38,746 bases of DNA from Hyphomonadaceae bacterium (lineage in GTDB: Bacteria; Pseudomonadota; Alphaproteobacteria; Caulobacterales; Aquidulcibacteraceae), in contig JAEUMR010000065.1 of NCBI GenBank assembly GCA_016791385.1, positions 1-38,746 of the forward strand, given 5' to 3'. The notes beneath the pieces were generated by a model that was not told the origin of the DNA, ran no database searches, and saw only the letters and a list, made by a program, of their open reading frames with translations. Below are positions 1-7,836 of the stretch, piece after piece (the stretch's first letter is position 1; the number at the start of each line of letters is the position of its first letter). A program made the translations under genes and the position numbers.

Positions 1-544
1 AGCCGGGCATCGCATTGCCGGCGATCGGCGGCAACATGATCGCGGTAACGCCTTTAGCGAGCGCGCGCTTCATCTCCGTGATCAGTTCTTCAAAGCCCGT
101 GAGCGGCACGAAGGCGGCGGGCACGAACTTGTTGCGCAGGCCGTCGAGATAATCCCAAATCCAATCGTTCCAGATGTGAGCATGGCCGATGGCCGCTTCG
201 CGATCGGTGACGCGCGCCGCCATCAGCGCGATGGTCGGATAGACGAGTTCGGCGTCGATGCCGTCGCGTTCCATGTCGGCGATGCGCTTGCGCAGGTCGC
301 GCGAGCCCTGCGGCTTCATCAGCGAGCCTTCGCCCAGCATCGTGCCGTTGCCGACCTTGTGGTCGAAGATGTTGGCTGGGATGCGATAGACCTCGGTCTC
401 GCCGATCATGCTGAGCAGGAAGCCGTCGACGACCTTCACGGACAGGGCGTGGTCCTTCAGGAACTTGGCCGGGAGGTTGCTGGTGTAGAGGTCGACCGGC
501 TCCACCACGTGTGAGTCACAGCTGAAAATGAAAGGCTTGCCCAT
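1..544 (-). CDS. Amidohydrolase-family (amidohydrolase 2) protein, 5' part only
   Basis: The gene starts at 544 and runs off the left edge, leaving about 181 N-terminal residues. The first residues contain a D-S-H motif (FSCDSHVVEP), the usual N-terminal Asp-x-His metal site of the amidohydrolase-2 (PF04909-like) group. The following segment (MERDGIDAELVYPTIAL, then the HIWNDWIWDYL and RNKFVPAAFVPL regions) is also typical of that group, whose members are hydrolases or decarboxylases acting on aromatic or lactone substrates. The start is supported by a very strong AGGAGG-type ribosome site just upstream (about 549-556). The gene lies downstream of, and on the same strand as, a TetR regulator. 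A perfect palindrome in its leader suggests repression by that regulator. The substrate cannot be told from this fragment. Confidence 0.85.
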   Translation of the reverse strand, partial: MGKPFIFSCDSHVVEPVDLYTSNLPAKFLKDHALSVKVVDGFLLSMIGETEVYRIPANIFDHKVGNGTMLGEGSLMKPQGSRDLRKRIADMERDGIDAELVYPTIALMAARVTDREAAIGHAHIWNDWIWDYLDGLRNKFVPAAFVPLTGFEELITEMKRALAKGVTAIMLPPIAGNAMPG

Positions 545-592
545 GGAACTCCTCCTCCGCGCCTGGGGGACCGCTCGACTGGCGGCCTGCCC

Positions 593-610
593 GTACCGAC
601 TGATCGGTAC
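593..610. promoter_or_regulatory. Probable TetR-family operator
   Basis: A perfect inverted repeat has 7-bp arms GTACCGA (593-599) and TCGGTAC (604-610) around a 4-bp centre. It lies between the TetR gene and the amidohydrolase start, about 49 bases upstream of the latter. TetR-family dimers commonly bind palindromes of this size, so the adjacent regulator at 668-1273 is the natural candidate. Binding is inferred. Confidence 0.65.
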
Positions 611-638
611 AGTGATCGGCATGCTAACGTCCGGTCAA
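609..638 (-). promoter_or_regulatory. Candidate promoter for the amidohydrolase
   Basis: On the minus strand a TTGACC -35-like hexamer (638-633) is followed after 17-18 bases by a poor -10-like sequence (about 616-609) that abuts the palindromic operator. The layout would let a repressor block the polymerase. The -35 is convincing; the -10 is weak. Confidence 0.35.
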
Positions 639-667
639 TGCGCTGCATTGAGCCATCGCAAACGCGA

Positions 668-1273
668 TCAGCGGGGTTTGAGGCCGTTCAGTAGCAGGTC
701 GAGATAGGCGTCGGCGATTTCGCTCGGCGACATCCGACCGCCTGGGTCGATCCAGTTGAAGGCTTGGCTGAGCATCCCGAGGAACCCCCGGAAGTGCAGA
801 TCACTGACCTTCCGGACGAGACCGGCTTGCTCGCAGAGGTTGAAAAGCTCGCGCCATTGCGCTTGGTGGCGCCGCTGCAAGCTGGCAATCTCGGCGCGAT
901 GCTGATCGGCCAGCGCCCCAAGGTCGCGGCTGGTGATCATCCAGGCCGACCGCTTCTCGACCAGATTGCGCAAATATGCGCGCGTCATCTCGCGCAGCTT
1001 CTGCTCGGGTGAGGCCGCGCACTCCAGAATGGCGTCGGCTTCCTCGATGATTTCGCGGTGCGGCGTACGCAGCACCTCGTAGAGCAATTGGTCCTTGCTC
1101 TTGATGTGATGATAGAGCGCCCCCCGCCCCAGTCCGGACGCATCGGAGACCTGCTGGATCGCGGTGCCATGAAAGCCGTGCTGCGCGAACAGCTCGGTCG
1201 CGACCCGCAGCACGCGCGCTTTGCTCGATTCCGCGCCTTCGGTGTCGGCGGCATTGGTTTGGTGGGAGGGCAT
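668..1273 (-). CDS. TetR/AcrR-family transcriptional regulator
   Basis: A 201-residue one-component repressor. The N-terminal helix-turn-helix domain (about residues 17-65) is recognisable from the run VLRVATELFAQHGFHGTAI, then SDASGLGRGALYHHIKSKDQL, the classic TetR pattern ending in YxHxxxK. The rest is an all-helical ligand-binding and dimerisation domain with no obvious ligand clue. The gene lies immediately upstream of the amidohydrolase gene on the same strand, with a perfect palindrome in the gap. It most likely controls that gene in response to its substrate or a related aromatic or acyl compound. An in-frame start slightly downstream is possible. Confidence 0.9.
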   Translation of the reverse strand: MPSHQTNAADTEGAESSKARVLRVATELFAQHGFHGTAIQQVSDASGLGRGALYHHIKSKDQLLYEVLRTPHREIIEEADAILECAASPEQKLREMTRAYLRNLVEKRSAWMITSRDLGALADQHRAEIASLQRRHQAQWRELFNLCEQAGLVRKVSDLHFRGFLGMLSQAFNWIDPGGRMSPSEIADAYLDLLLNGLKPR

Positions 1274-1350
1274 GAAGAGACCGAAGTATCCGGGATCAGG
1301 TATGCGCGAGTCTAGCGGCGCATCTGTCTTCCGCCTCGGCCCGGGCTTTC

Positions 1351-1440
1351 TGGCGGAGAGAGAGGGATTCGAACCCTCGATAGGCTTTCACCTATACACG
1401 CGTTCCAGGCGTGCGCCTTCAACCACTCGGCCACCTCTCC
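1351..1440 (-). tRNA. tRNA-Ser (anticodon GGA)
   Basis: The minus strand folds into a 90-nt class II tRNA. The acceptor stem GGAGAGG pairs with TCTCTCC (one G-U), the discriminator base is G and the CCA is encoded (1351-1353). The anticodon loop CTGGAAC gives anticodon GGA, which reads UCC/UCU serine codons. There is a long variable arm, and a T-arm with GAGGG/CCCTC around TTCGAAT. No integrase or direct repeat of its 3' end is seen nearby, so there is no sign that it serves as an island attachment site here. Confidence 0.96.
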
Positions 1441-1507
1441 GGCGGGCGCTCTTATGGCGGCGCCTGCCGCCTTCGGCAAGGCCGCCGGCGGCTGGGCCTG
1501 AGCAGGG

Positions 1508-1855
1508 CTAGCGGGCCGGATGCTCCTCGTGGCCGGTTTCCTGGATCGCCTCCAGGTATCGCACCAGGGCCTCGGCGTCGTCGGGGTTGAACTGGAAGTT
1601 CGGCATCGCCGGGTGACCGACGCTGATGCCCTCGGCCAGCGCCTCTTCGAGCATCGAGACGCGATAGTTCTGTGACAATGTCCGGAACGGCGGCGCCTCG
1701 GGCGCCGGGCTCGACCCGGTGCGGCCGACGGCGTGGCACATGGCGCAGTTCACTTCGGCCAACCGCGCGCCGCGATTGATCTTGGCCTCATTCACCGAGG
1801 GATGGGAGGCGCAGGCCGAGACGAGCAGGAGGGCGGCGGCGAGCAGGCGTTTCAT
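1508..1855 (-). CDS. Cytochrome c lipoprotein (class I, monoheme)
   Basis: This 115-residue protein begins with a lipoprotein signal (MKRLLAAALLLVSAC; lipobox VSAC, lipidated Cys15). It has one CAMCH heme site and a likely Met axial ligand in the HPAMPNF segment, followed by a C-terminal helix (DAEALVRYLEAIQ) typical of small class I cytochromes c. It should be membrane-anchored on the periplasmic side and act as an electron carrier. It lies 48 bases downstream of a small membrane-protein gene on the same strand. That pair diverges from the cbb3 oxidase operon across a shared FNR-type palindrome, so delivery of electrons to cbb3 oxidase is a reasonable inference. A GGGAG ribosome site precedes the ATG. 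Confidence 0.88.
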   Translation of the reverse strand: MKRLLAAALLLVSACASHPSVNEAKINRGARLAEVNCAMCHAVGRTGSSPAPEAPPFRTLSQNYRVSMLEEALAEGISVGHPAMPNFQFNPDDAEALVRYLEAIQETGHEEHPAR

Positions 1856-1903
1856 CAGGGCTCCCTAGCGAACCCATAGATTGTGAACCTGCCGCAGCCG
1901 CGA

Positions 1904-2167
1904 TCAAGCGCGTTGAGTCGCGAGCCGCAATTTTTCGCCAAAGGCGTAGAGATAGGCGCCCGCCGCCGCGAGCAGCATCGCACCGGCCCAACACACCGGC
2001 GCATGACCCAGAAGAACCGGTCCGCCGAGTGGCATCGCGCCGCACCAGGAAGAGCTTAACGCCCGCTCGTACGGCGTCGCCATCGCGTTGGCGATTGCAC
2101 AGGACGCGCTCGGCCATGCCGCCGCTGCGGCAACCAGAATCGTTGCGCCTTGCTTGTGATTTTGCAC
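1904..2167 (-). CDS. Small putative membrane protein divergent from ccoN
   Basis: An 87-residue ORF with a GTG start at 2167 and a GAGGGG ribosome site about 6 bases upstream. It has two hydrophobic segments: an Ala-rich one near the N-terminus (about residues 8-27) and a clearer one from GHAPVCWAGAMLLAAAGAYLY to the end. The C-terminal tail is basic. I do not recognise a named family. It is probably real because it is followed closely by the cytochrome c gene and because a TTAGAT -10-like hexamer sits about 40 bases from the centre of the FNR palindrome, the spacing expected for activation. A longer overlapping ORF in another frame (1788-2273) has an implausible composition and was not chosen. 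Confidence 0.5.
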   Translation of the reverse strand: MQNHKQGATILVAAAAAWPSASCAIANAMATPYERALSSSWCGAMPLGGPVLLGHAPVCWAGAMLLAAAGAYLYAFGEKLRLATQRA

Positions 2168-2204
2168 GGGACGCCCCTCGCGCTGCGAGCCATCGGATGT
2201 CGCG

Positions 2205-2210
2205 ATCTAA
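2205..2210 (-). promoter_or_regulatory. -10 hexamer of leftward FNR-dependent promoter (candidate)
   Basis: TTAGAT on the minus strand would place a start site near 2198. The FNR palindrome centre (2238.5) would then be at about -40.5, the usual class II activation position. It would serve the small membrane protein and the cytochrome c lipoprotein. Confidence 0.4.
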
Positions 2211-2225
2211 TGAGCATCTTGGCGT

Positions 2226-2251
2226 CGGACGTTGATCCGGATCAACGTCCG
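2226..2251. promoter_or_regulatory. FNR/FixK box within a 26-bp perfect palindrome
   Basis: The core TTGAT-CCGG-ATCAA (2232-2245) exactly matches the Fnr/FixK consensus TTGAT-N4-ATCAA. The symmetry extends to 13 bases on each side (arms 2226-2238 and 2239-2251). It lies in the divergent gap between the small membrane protein gene and ccoN. cbb3 operons of alphaproteobacteria are classically activated through such boxes at low oxygen. The regulator itself is not in the window. Confidence 0.9.
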
Positions 2252-2264
2252 GATTGACTTGGTA

Positions 2265-2270
2265 TATAAC
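2265..2270 (+). promoter_or_regulatory. -10 hexamer of the cco operon promoter (candidate)
   Basis: TATAAC lies in an AT-rich stretch (TATATAAC, 2263-2270). It predicts a start near 2277, which puts the FNR box centre at roughly -39 to -41, consistent with direct activation. No good -35 is needed for a class II site. Confidence 0.55.
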
Positions 2271-2320
2271 CACATCCTCGGATTCAGCCGGCGCCAGGTG
2301 GCGCAGGGGGAGTGTGGCGC

Positions 2321-3964
2321 ATGCAAGCGAAAAAGCGGGGCCGCGAAGACGTATTGGGGGTGGGGGCCATCGTGGTCATCACCGGAATCCTGGCCTTGGT
2401 CGGGATCGGCAATGCGATCGATACGCCATTTCAGATTCAAATGTGGACGCTGCTGACGGCATGCGTGCTCGGCGTTGCCGGGCTCGTATGGCACACGGCG
2501 CGCGACCAGCAGGGCGATCAAACCAAGTATGAGAACGGCATCGTCAAGGCGGGCGTGTTCGCCTCGATGTTCTGGGGCGTGGCCGGCCTCTTGGTCGGCG
2601 TCATCATCGCCCTCCAGCTGGCGTTTCCGAACCTCTTCTACTTCCCGGACTTCGGCTGGCTGAACTTCGGCCGCCTGCGGCCGCTGCACACCTCGGCGGT
2701 CATCTTCGCCTTCGGCGGCAACGTGCTGATCGCGACGAGCTTCTATGTCGTGCAGCGCACCTGCCGCGCGCGCCTGGCTGGTGGCATGTGGCCGTGGTTC
2801 GTATTCTGGGGCTACCAGCTCTTCATCGCGCTGGCTGGCACCGGCTATCTGCTCGGTATCACCGAGGGCCGCGAATACGCTGAGCCGCCCTGGTACACGG
2901 ATCTCTGGCTGACCGTGGTCTGGGTCGCCTACCTGCTGGTTTTCCTGGGCACGATCTGGAAGCGGCAAGAGAAGCACATCTACGTCGCGAACTGGTTCTA
3001 CCTGGCGTTCATCGTCACCATCGCGATGCTGCACATCGTCAACAATCTGGCGCTGCCGGTCAGTTTCGCTGGTTCGTTCAGCTACTCGGCCTTCTCGGGC
3101 GTGCAGGATGCGCTGACGCAATGGTGGTACGGCCACAACGCGGTGGGCTTCTTCCTCACCGCCGGCTTCCTGGCCATCATGTATTACTTCGTGCCGAAGC
3201 GGGCTGAGCGGCCGGTCTATTCGTACCGTCTGTCGATCATCCACTTCTGGGCGCTGATCTTCCTCTACATCTGGGCTGGTCCGCACCATCTGCACTACAC
3301 GGCGCTGCCGCAATGGGCGCAGACGCTGGGCATGACCTTCTCGATCATGCTGTGGATGCCGAGCTGGGGCGGCATGATCAACGGCCTGATGACGCTGTCG
3401 GGCGCGTGGGACAAGCTCCGCACCGATCCGGTGCTGCGCATGCTGGTGGTGTCGGTCGCGTTCTACGGCATGTCGACGTTCGAAGGCCCGGTGATGTCGA
3501 TCCGCGCCGTGAACTCGCTGTCGCACTACACCGATTGGACCATCGGCCACGTGCACTCAGGCGCGCTGGGCTGGGTCGGCTTCGTCAGCTTCGGCGCTCT
3601 CTACTGCCTGGTTCCTTGGCTGTGGAAGCGCGAGCGGCTGCACTCGATGGCGCTGGTCGACTGGCACTTCTGGCTCGCGACCATCGGCATCGTTCTCTAC
3701 ATCACCTCGATGTGGGTCGCCGGCATCATGCAAGGCTTGATGTGGCGTGCGTATAACGACTTCGGCTTCCTCGAATACTCGTTCGTCGAAACGGTCGAAG
3801 CCATGCACCCGTACTACATCATCCGCGCGGCGGGCGGGGCTCTGTACCTCGTTGGCGCGCTGATCATGGCCTACAATTTGTGGCGCACTGCGCGGGGTGA
3901 TGCACCCGCACGCGAGCGCGCCACTGACGTGCCGGCGGCCGGCGTCGCCGTCGCTGCTGAATAA
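2321..3964 (+). CDS. ccoN: cbb3-type cytochrome c oxidase subunit I (CcoN)
   Basis: Catalytic subunit of the high-affinity cbb3 oxidase, an inner-membrane protein with about 12-14 helices that reduces O2 to water. All the expected ligands are visible: His123 ([12 protein letters not shown]) and His412 for low-spin heme b, His272 ([13 protein letters not shown]) with His322/His323 ([13 protein letters not shown]) for CuB, and His410 ([12 protein letters not shown]) for heme b3. Tyr316, in the helix just before the HH pair, is in the position of the cross-linked active-site tyrosine. The ATG at 2321 is preferred over an in-frame GTG at 2312 because the GGGGGAG ribosome site (2306-2312) is correctly spaced for it. 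This gives 547 residues, normal for the family. It is first gene of an eight-gene operon. Confidence 0.98.
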   Translation: MQAKKRGREDVLGVGAIVVITGILALVGIGNAIDTPFQIQMWTLLTACVLGVAGLVWHTARDQQGDQTKYENGIVKAGVFASMFWGVAGLLVGVIIALQLAFPNLFYFPDFGWLNFGRLRPLHTSAVIFAFGGNVLIATSFYVVQRTCRARLAGGMWPWFVFWGYQLFIALAGTGYLLGITEGREYAEPPWYTDLWLTVVWVAYLLVFLGTIWKRQEKHIYVANWFYLAFIVTIAMLHIVNNLALPVSFAGSFSYSAFSGVQDALTQWWYGHNAVGFFLTAGFLAIMYYFVPKRAERPVYSYRLSIIHFWALIFLYIWAGPHHLHYTALPQWAQTLGMTFSIMLWMPSWGGMINGLMTLSGAWDKLRTDPVLRMLVVSVAFYGMSTFEGPVMSIRAVNSLSHYTDWTIGHVHSGALGWVGFVSFGALYCLVPWLWKRERLHSMALVDWHFWLATIGIVLYITSMWVAGIMQGLMWRAYNDFGFLEYSFVETVEAMHPYYIIRAAGGALYLVGALIMAYNLWRTARGDAPARERATDVPAAGVAVAAE

Positions 3965-3977
3965 GGGGGCGCTCAAT

Positions 3978-4709
3978 ATGTGGTCCTTCCATAGATGGTT
4001 CGAGCGTCACTCGCTCATCCTCATTGTCGGCATCCTGCTCGTCGTCTCGATCGGGGGGCTGGTGCAGATCACGCCGCTGTTCTTCATCGAGTCGACGATT
4101 GAACGGGTGGATGGCGTGCGGCCTTACACGCCGCTGGAGCTCGCTGGCCGGCAGATCTATATCCGCGAGGGCTGCTACGTCTGCCACTCGCAGATGATCC
4201 GCCCGCTGCGCGACGAGGTCGAGCGCTACGGCCATTACTCGCTGGCGGCTGAGAGCATGTACGATCACCCGTTCCAGTGGGGCTCCAAGCGCACCGGTCC
4301 GGATTTGGCCCGCGTCGGCGGCCGCTATTCTGACGAATGGCACCGCGCGCACTTGGCCGATCCGCGCTCGGTGGTGCCGGAATCGGTGATGCCGCCCTAC
4401 GCGTTCCTGCAGCGTCCGCTCAACACGGCGCACATCGGCGAACACTTGGCGGCCAACCGTACGCTGCGCGTTCCTTACACGGACGAGCAGATGGCGAACG
4501 CGTCCACCGACGTCGCCGCGCAAGCCGAGCCGAACGGCGAGCACGCGTACGACTTCCAGCAACGCTATCCGACCGCCGCCGTGCGCGACTTCGATGGCGA
4601 TCCCGCTCACGTGACCGAAATGGATGCGCTGATCGCGTACCTGCAAATGCTGGGCACGGGCGTCAACTTCAACACCTACCAGGCGGAAGCCGCGGGCAAC
4701 GACAGGTGA
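3978..4709 (+). CDS. ccoO: cbb3-type cytochrome c oxidase subunit II (CcoO)
   Basis: Membrane-anchored monoheme cytochrome c of the oxidase, passing electrons from CcoP to CcoN. One N-terminal transmembrane helix (residues about 12-36) is followed by the [12 protein letters not shown] heme motif (Cys66, Cys69, His70), the family-specific [22 protein letters not shown] segment, and a Met ligand in ESVMPPY. An AAGGGGG ribosome site precedes ATG 3978. The reading frame is open further upstream (to 3897), but that part overlaps ccoN. The 243-residue protein is at the upper end of normal because of an insert before the C-terminus (residues about 170-215). Confidence 0.97.
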   Translation: MWSFHRWFERHSLILIVGILLVVSIGGLVQITPLFFIESTIERVDGVRPYTPLELAGRQIYIREGCYVCHSQMIRPLRDEVERYGHYSLAAESMYDHPFQWGSKRTGPDLARVGGRYSDEWHRAHLADPRSVVPESVMPPYAFLQRPLNTAHIGEHLAANRTLRVPYTDEQMANASTDVAAQAEPNGEHAYDFQQRYPTAAVRDFDGDPAHVTEMDALIAYLQMLGTGVNFNTYQAEAAGNDR

Positions 4710-4713
4710 CGCC

Positions 4714-4881
4714 ATGAGCTACTTACAAGCAGCCCATTTCGCCCAGACCTGGGGCGTGGTTCTGCTCGCCGTGGGCTTTGCGATCGCCACGATCTACGCC
4801 CTCTGGCCTGCGAACAAAGAGAAGTTCGAACGCGCCGCGCAAGCGCCGCTGATCGATGGGGATGACGACGATGGCCAATGA
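4714..4881 (+). CDS. ccoQ: cbb3-type cytochrome c oxidase subunit IV (CcoQ)
   Basis: A 55-residue protein beginning MSYLQAAHFAQTWG. It has one transmembrane helix (residues about 12-31, ending in YALWP) and a charged tail that finishes with an acidic run (DGDDDDGQ). The position between ccoO and ccoP, the single helix and the WPANKEKFERA segment after it match CcoQ, which stabilises the interaction of CcoP with the core oxidase. It begins 4 bases after the ccoO stop, and its 3' end overlaps the start of ccoP, implying translational coupling. Confidence 0.93.
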   Translation: MSYLQAAHFAQTWGVVLLAVGFAIATIYALWPANKEKFERAAQAPLIDGDDDDGQ

Positions 4882-5851
4882 AAGAGAGCGCGATGCCCAT
4901 AGCGGCACCGAGACCACTGGTCACGAGTGGGATGGCCTGAAGGAACTGGATACGCCGCTGCCGCGCTGGTGGCTGTATATCTTCTACGCCTCGATCGTGG
5001 CCTCGATCGTGTACTGGGTGTTGATGCCGGCGTGGCCGTTGGTGAACGGCTACACCCATGGCATCCTCAACCAGTCCGACCGGCGCAACGTGGCGGTCGA
5101 GGTGCAGGCGCTGCAAACCGCCCGCACGCCGATGTTCGAGCGTCTCGCGACGGCGGATGTCGCAGCTATCAACGCCGATCCGCAGCTGCAGGAATTCGCC
5201 CGCGCAGCCGGTGAGTCGGTGTTCGGCGATTATTGCCGCACCTGCCACGGGGCAGGCGGGGTCGGCGCGCCCGGTTATCCGGTGCTCGCGGACGACGTCT
5301 GGATCTGGGGCGGCACGATGGCCGACATCGAGCACACCATCCGCGTCGGCATCCGCTCGACTCACCCGGAAACCCGGATGTCGGCCATGCCCGCGTTCGG
5401 CCGTGACGGCATCCTGACACCGGCGCAAGTGGGCGACGTGAGCGAGTACGTGATCTCGATCTCGGCGGCCAACAGCCGGCTACATGCCGACGCCGCTGCG
5501 GCGGCGCGTGGCGCGACAGTCTTTCAAGAGCAATGCGCCGCCTGCCACGGCGCCACCGGCGCGGGTGATCGCGCTGTGGGCGCGCCGAGCCTGACCGATG
5601 ACGTCTGGCTCTATGGCAACAGCCGCGAAGAGATTCGCCGTCAGGTGGAACTCGGCCGCGGCGGCGTGATGCCGACCTGGGAAGCGCGGTTTGATCCGGG
5701 CACGATCCGGGCGCTGGCCTACTACGTCCATGAAATGGGCGGTGGTGAACCGGATGCGCCCCCGGCGCCTGCGGCGACGCAACCCACAGCAGCGGACGCT
5801 TCTGTTGCGCCTGCTCAATCCACAAACGCGGGCGGTGGTGCTACACGCTAA
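4871..5851 (+). CDS. ccoP: cbb3-type cytochrome c oxidase subunit III (CcoP)
   Basis: Diheme cytochrome c subunit and electron entry point of the oxidase. The start segment TGHEWDGLKELDTPLPRWW is the diagnostic CcoP N-terminus, followed by a transmembrane helix (about residues 33-56). Two heme motifs are present: CRTCH (Cys122-His126) and CAACH (Cys222-His226). Met ligands are likely in the SAMPAF and GGVMPTW segments. I chose ATG 4871 (326 residues) because it begins MANERERD like homologues; ATGs at 4862 and 4856 are in frame. It overlaps ccoQ by 11 bases. A Pro/Ala-rich tail of about 30 residues ends the protein. Confidence 0.97.
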   Translation: MANERERDAHSGTETTGHEWDGLKELDTPLPRWWLYIFYASIVASIVYWVLMPAWPLVNGYTHGILNQSDRRNVAVEVQALQTARTPMFERLATADVAAINADPQLQEFARAAGESVFGDYCRTCHGAGGVGAPGYPVLADDVWIWGGTMADIEHTIRVGIRSTHPETRMSAMPAFGRDGILTPAQVGDVSEYVISISAANSRLHADAAAAARGATVFQEQCAACHGATGAGDRAVGAPSLTDDVWLYGNSREEIRRQVELGRGGVMPTWEARFDPGTIRALAYYVHEMGGGEPDAPPAPAATQPTAADASVAPAQSTNAGGGATR

Positions 5852-5854
5852 CGG

Positions 5855-7345
5855 GTGAGCACCACCCTTATTCCGCGTCCGCCGAAAGGCGAGGACGACC
5901 ACTCTATCGATGCGCGCGCCGTCAATTCCAAGACGGCGCGCGCTCTGTATCAGAAGCGCGAGCAGATCTACCCCAAGCTCGCCCACGGGTTCTTCCGGAA
6001 CCTGAAATGGGCGGCGATGATCGTGCTGTTGGCGATCTACTACATCACGCCATGGATTCGCTGGGACCGCGGCGGGGCAAGCCCGGACCAGGCCGTGCTG
6101 GTCGATTTCGAGCACCGCCGCTTCTACTTCTTCTTCATCGAACTCTGGCCGCAGGAAATCTATTACATCACCGGCCTGTTGATCCTGGCTTCGTTCGGGA
6201 TTTTCCTCTCGTCGGCTTTGTTCGGCCGCGTCTGGTGCGGCTATGCCTGCCCGCAGACGGTCTGGACCGACCTCTACATCTACGTTGAGCGGTTCTTCGA
6301 AGGCGACCGCAACGAGCGCATGCGCCTCGACAAGGCGCCGTGGTCGCTGTCGAAGCTCGGCAAGAAGGCCGGCAAGCACATCGTCTGGATTCTGATCGCC
6401 GCAGCGACGGGCGGGGCGTGGGTGTTCTACTTCGGCGATGCGCCAACGCTGTTCCGTGAAATCTTCACCGGCCAGGCCAACGCGGTCATCTACCTGTTCG
6501 TGGGCGTGCTGACGTTCACCACCTACGCGCTCGCCGGCACCATGCGTGAGCAGGTGTGCACCTATATGTGCCCGTGGCCGCGCATCCAGGCGGCGATGAC
6601 CGACCAGGATGCGCTGCAGGTCACCTATCGCGCCGATCGCGGCGAGCCGCGCGGGCCGCACAAGAAGAATGAAAGCTGGGAAGGGCGCGGCGACTGCATC
6701 GACTGCAATCAATGCGTCGCCGTCTGTCCGCAAGGCATCGACATCCGCGACGGCGACCAGCTGGAGTGCATCAATTGCGCGCTCTGCATCGACGCCTGCG
6801 ACGAGATCATGGAGAAGGTGGGCCGCCCCAAGGGTCTCATCGCCTATGACACGCACGGCAATGTCGAGCGCCGCGAGCGTGGTGAAAAGCCGAAGTGGAA
6901 CCTCATTCGGCCACGCACCGTGCTCTATGCCGTGCTGATGGTCGGCGTTGGCGTGTTCATGCTGTACGGCCTGATCAACCGATCCACGCTTGATCTCAAC
7001 GTCATCCGCGACCGCAGCCCGCCCTTCGTGCGTTTGGCCGATGGCTCGATCCGCAACGACTTCTCGCTGAAACTGATCAACATGGCGCCGCAAACGCGTC
7101 GCTTGGCGATCGAAGTGGAAGGGCTCGACGGCCTGCAGATTCTGCGCAACGGCTATCAGATCGATGCGGAGGGCCGCGTGATCGCTGAGGCGCGCCCCGA
7201 CACCGTCGACACCGTGCGCCTGCACATCATCGCGCCTGCGGGCACGGCGCCCGGTTCGCACGACATCGAATTCACAATTCATGATATGGAAACTGGCGAG
7301 GAAGCCGAGAGCGCTTCCGCCTTCCTGGCGGGGAATGCCCGATGA
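5855..7345 (+). CDS. ccoG: Cytochrome oxidase assembly/copper-handling protein CcoG (RdxA/FixG family)
   Basis: A 496-residue polyferredoxin-like membrane protein required for cbb3 biogenesis; the family is described as reducing Cu(II) for delivery to CuB. It has several transmembrane helices (near residues 50-70, 105-125, 170-190, 215-235 and 355-375). Two CxxxCP motifs (WCGYACPQTVW and CTYMCPWPRIQ) are followed by two ferredoxin-type 4Fe-4S motifs (CIDCNQCVAVCP and CINCALCIDAC). The C-terminal third is a periplasmic Ig-like domain. It starts with GTG 5855, three bases after the ccoP stop, and its stop overlaps the ccoH start (ATGA). Confidence 0.96.
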   Translation: MSTTLIPRPPKGEDDHSIDARAVNSKTARALYQKREQIYPKLAHGFFRNLKWAAMIVLLAIYYITPWIRWDRGGASPDQAVLVDFEHRRFYFFFIELWPQEIYYITGLLILASFGIFLSSALFGRVWCGYACPQTVWTDLYIYVERFFEGDRNERMRLDKAPWSLSKLGKKAGKHIVWILIAAATGGAWVFYFGDAPTLFREIFTGQANAVIYLFVGVLTFTTYALAGTMREQVCTYMCPWPRIQAAMTDQDALQVTYRADRGEPRGPHKKNESWEGRGDCIDCNQCVAVCPQGIDIRDGDQLECINCALCIDACDEIMEKVGRPKGLIAYDTHGNVERRERGEKPKWNLIRPRTVLYAVLMVGVGVFMLYGLINRSTLDLNVIRDRSPPFVRLADGSIRNDFSLKLINMAPQTRRLAIEVEGLDGLQILRNGYQIDAEGRVIAEARPDTVDTVRLHIIAPAGTAPGSHDIEFTIHDMETGEEAESASAFLAGNAR

Positions 7346-7836
7346 GCACGTCACGCGAATTCACCCTCAAGGGCGGCCACGTCCTGATCATGATGTTGCT
7401 CTTCTTCGGGGCAGTCATCGCCGTGAACACGGGCTTCATTGTCATGGCGATGCGCTCGTTCCCAGGTGAGGACGTGGCGCACTCCTACACGCAGGGCGTC
7501 GAATATAATCAGACGCTGGCCGAGCGCCGCGCTCAGGCCGCGCTGGGTTGGACCGCAGCGGCGGGCTTGCAGCAAGGCGCGGACGGCGCCGTTGTCGAAG
7601 TGACATTACGCGATCGCGCCGGCGCGCCGATCGAGGGGGCCACGGTCACCGGTCAGATTCGCCGCGAAGCGACTTCCGCGTTCGATCAGAATCTGAGCTT
7701 CGCCCCGCTCGGGGGCGGCCGCTACGCCGCGCCGGCCGGCGCCTTGCAGCATGGCCGCTGGCAATTGCGCGCGCATGCGCAGGATGCCGGCGGCGAAGCG
7801 CTCGATTTTGACGCGGAGCTGACGTGGCAACCGTAA
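7342..7836 (+). CDS. ccoH: cbb3 oxidase assembly protein CcoH (FixH family)
   Basis: A 164-residue protein with one N-terminal transmembrane helix (about residues 12-35) and the family segment VNTGFIVMAMRSFPG, followed by a periplasmic beta-rich domain. CcoH/FixH associates with the assembling oxidase and is needed for its stability. The gene overlaps ccoG by 4 bases (ATGA) and ccoI by 13 bases, so the three are likely translationally coupled. Confidence 0.94.
   Translation: MSTSREFTLKGGHVLIMMLLFFGAVIAVNTGFIVMAMRSFPGEDVAHSYTQGVEYNQTLAERRAQAALGWTAAAGLQQGADGAVVEVTLRDRAGAPIEGATVTGQIRREATSAFDQNLSFAPLGGGRYAAPAGALQHGRWQLRAHAQDAGGEALDFDAELTWQP

Noticed and set aside
1351-1440. tRNA-Ser as an attachment site for a genomic island
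   Set aside because: No integrase gene, no repeat of the tRNA 3' end and no change in gene character on either side.
1788-2273. 161-codon minus-strand frame overlapping the small membrane protein gene
   Set aside because: Arg/Gly-rich without hydrophobic or domain pattern; it also runs across the FNR palindrome and into the cytochrome gene.
2207-3556. Long minus-strand ORF (449 codons) opposite ccoN
   Set aside because: Rich in His, Arg, Gln and Asp with no domain; a mirror of GC-rich codons of ccoN. The same reasoning applies to the long antisense frames at 5480-7354, 7869-9926, 11735-13396, 18102-19340 and 28187-29581.
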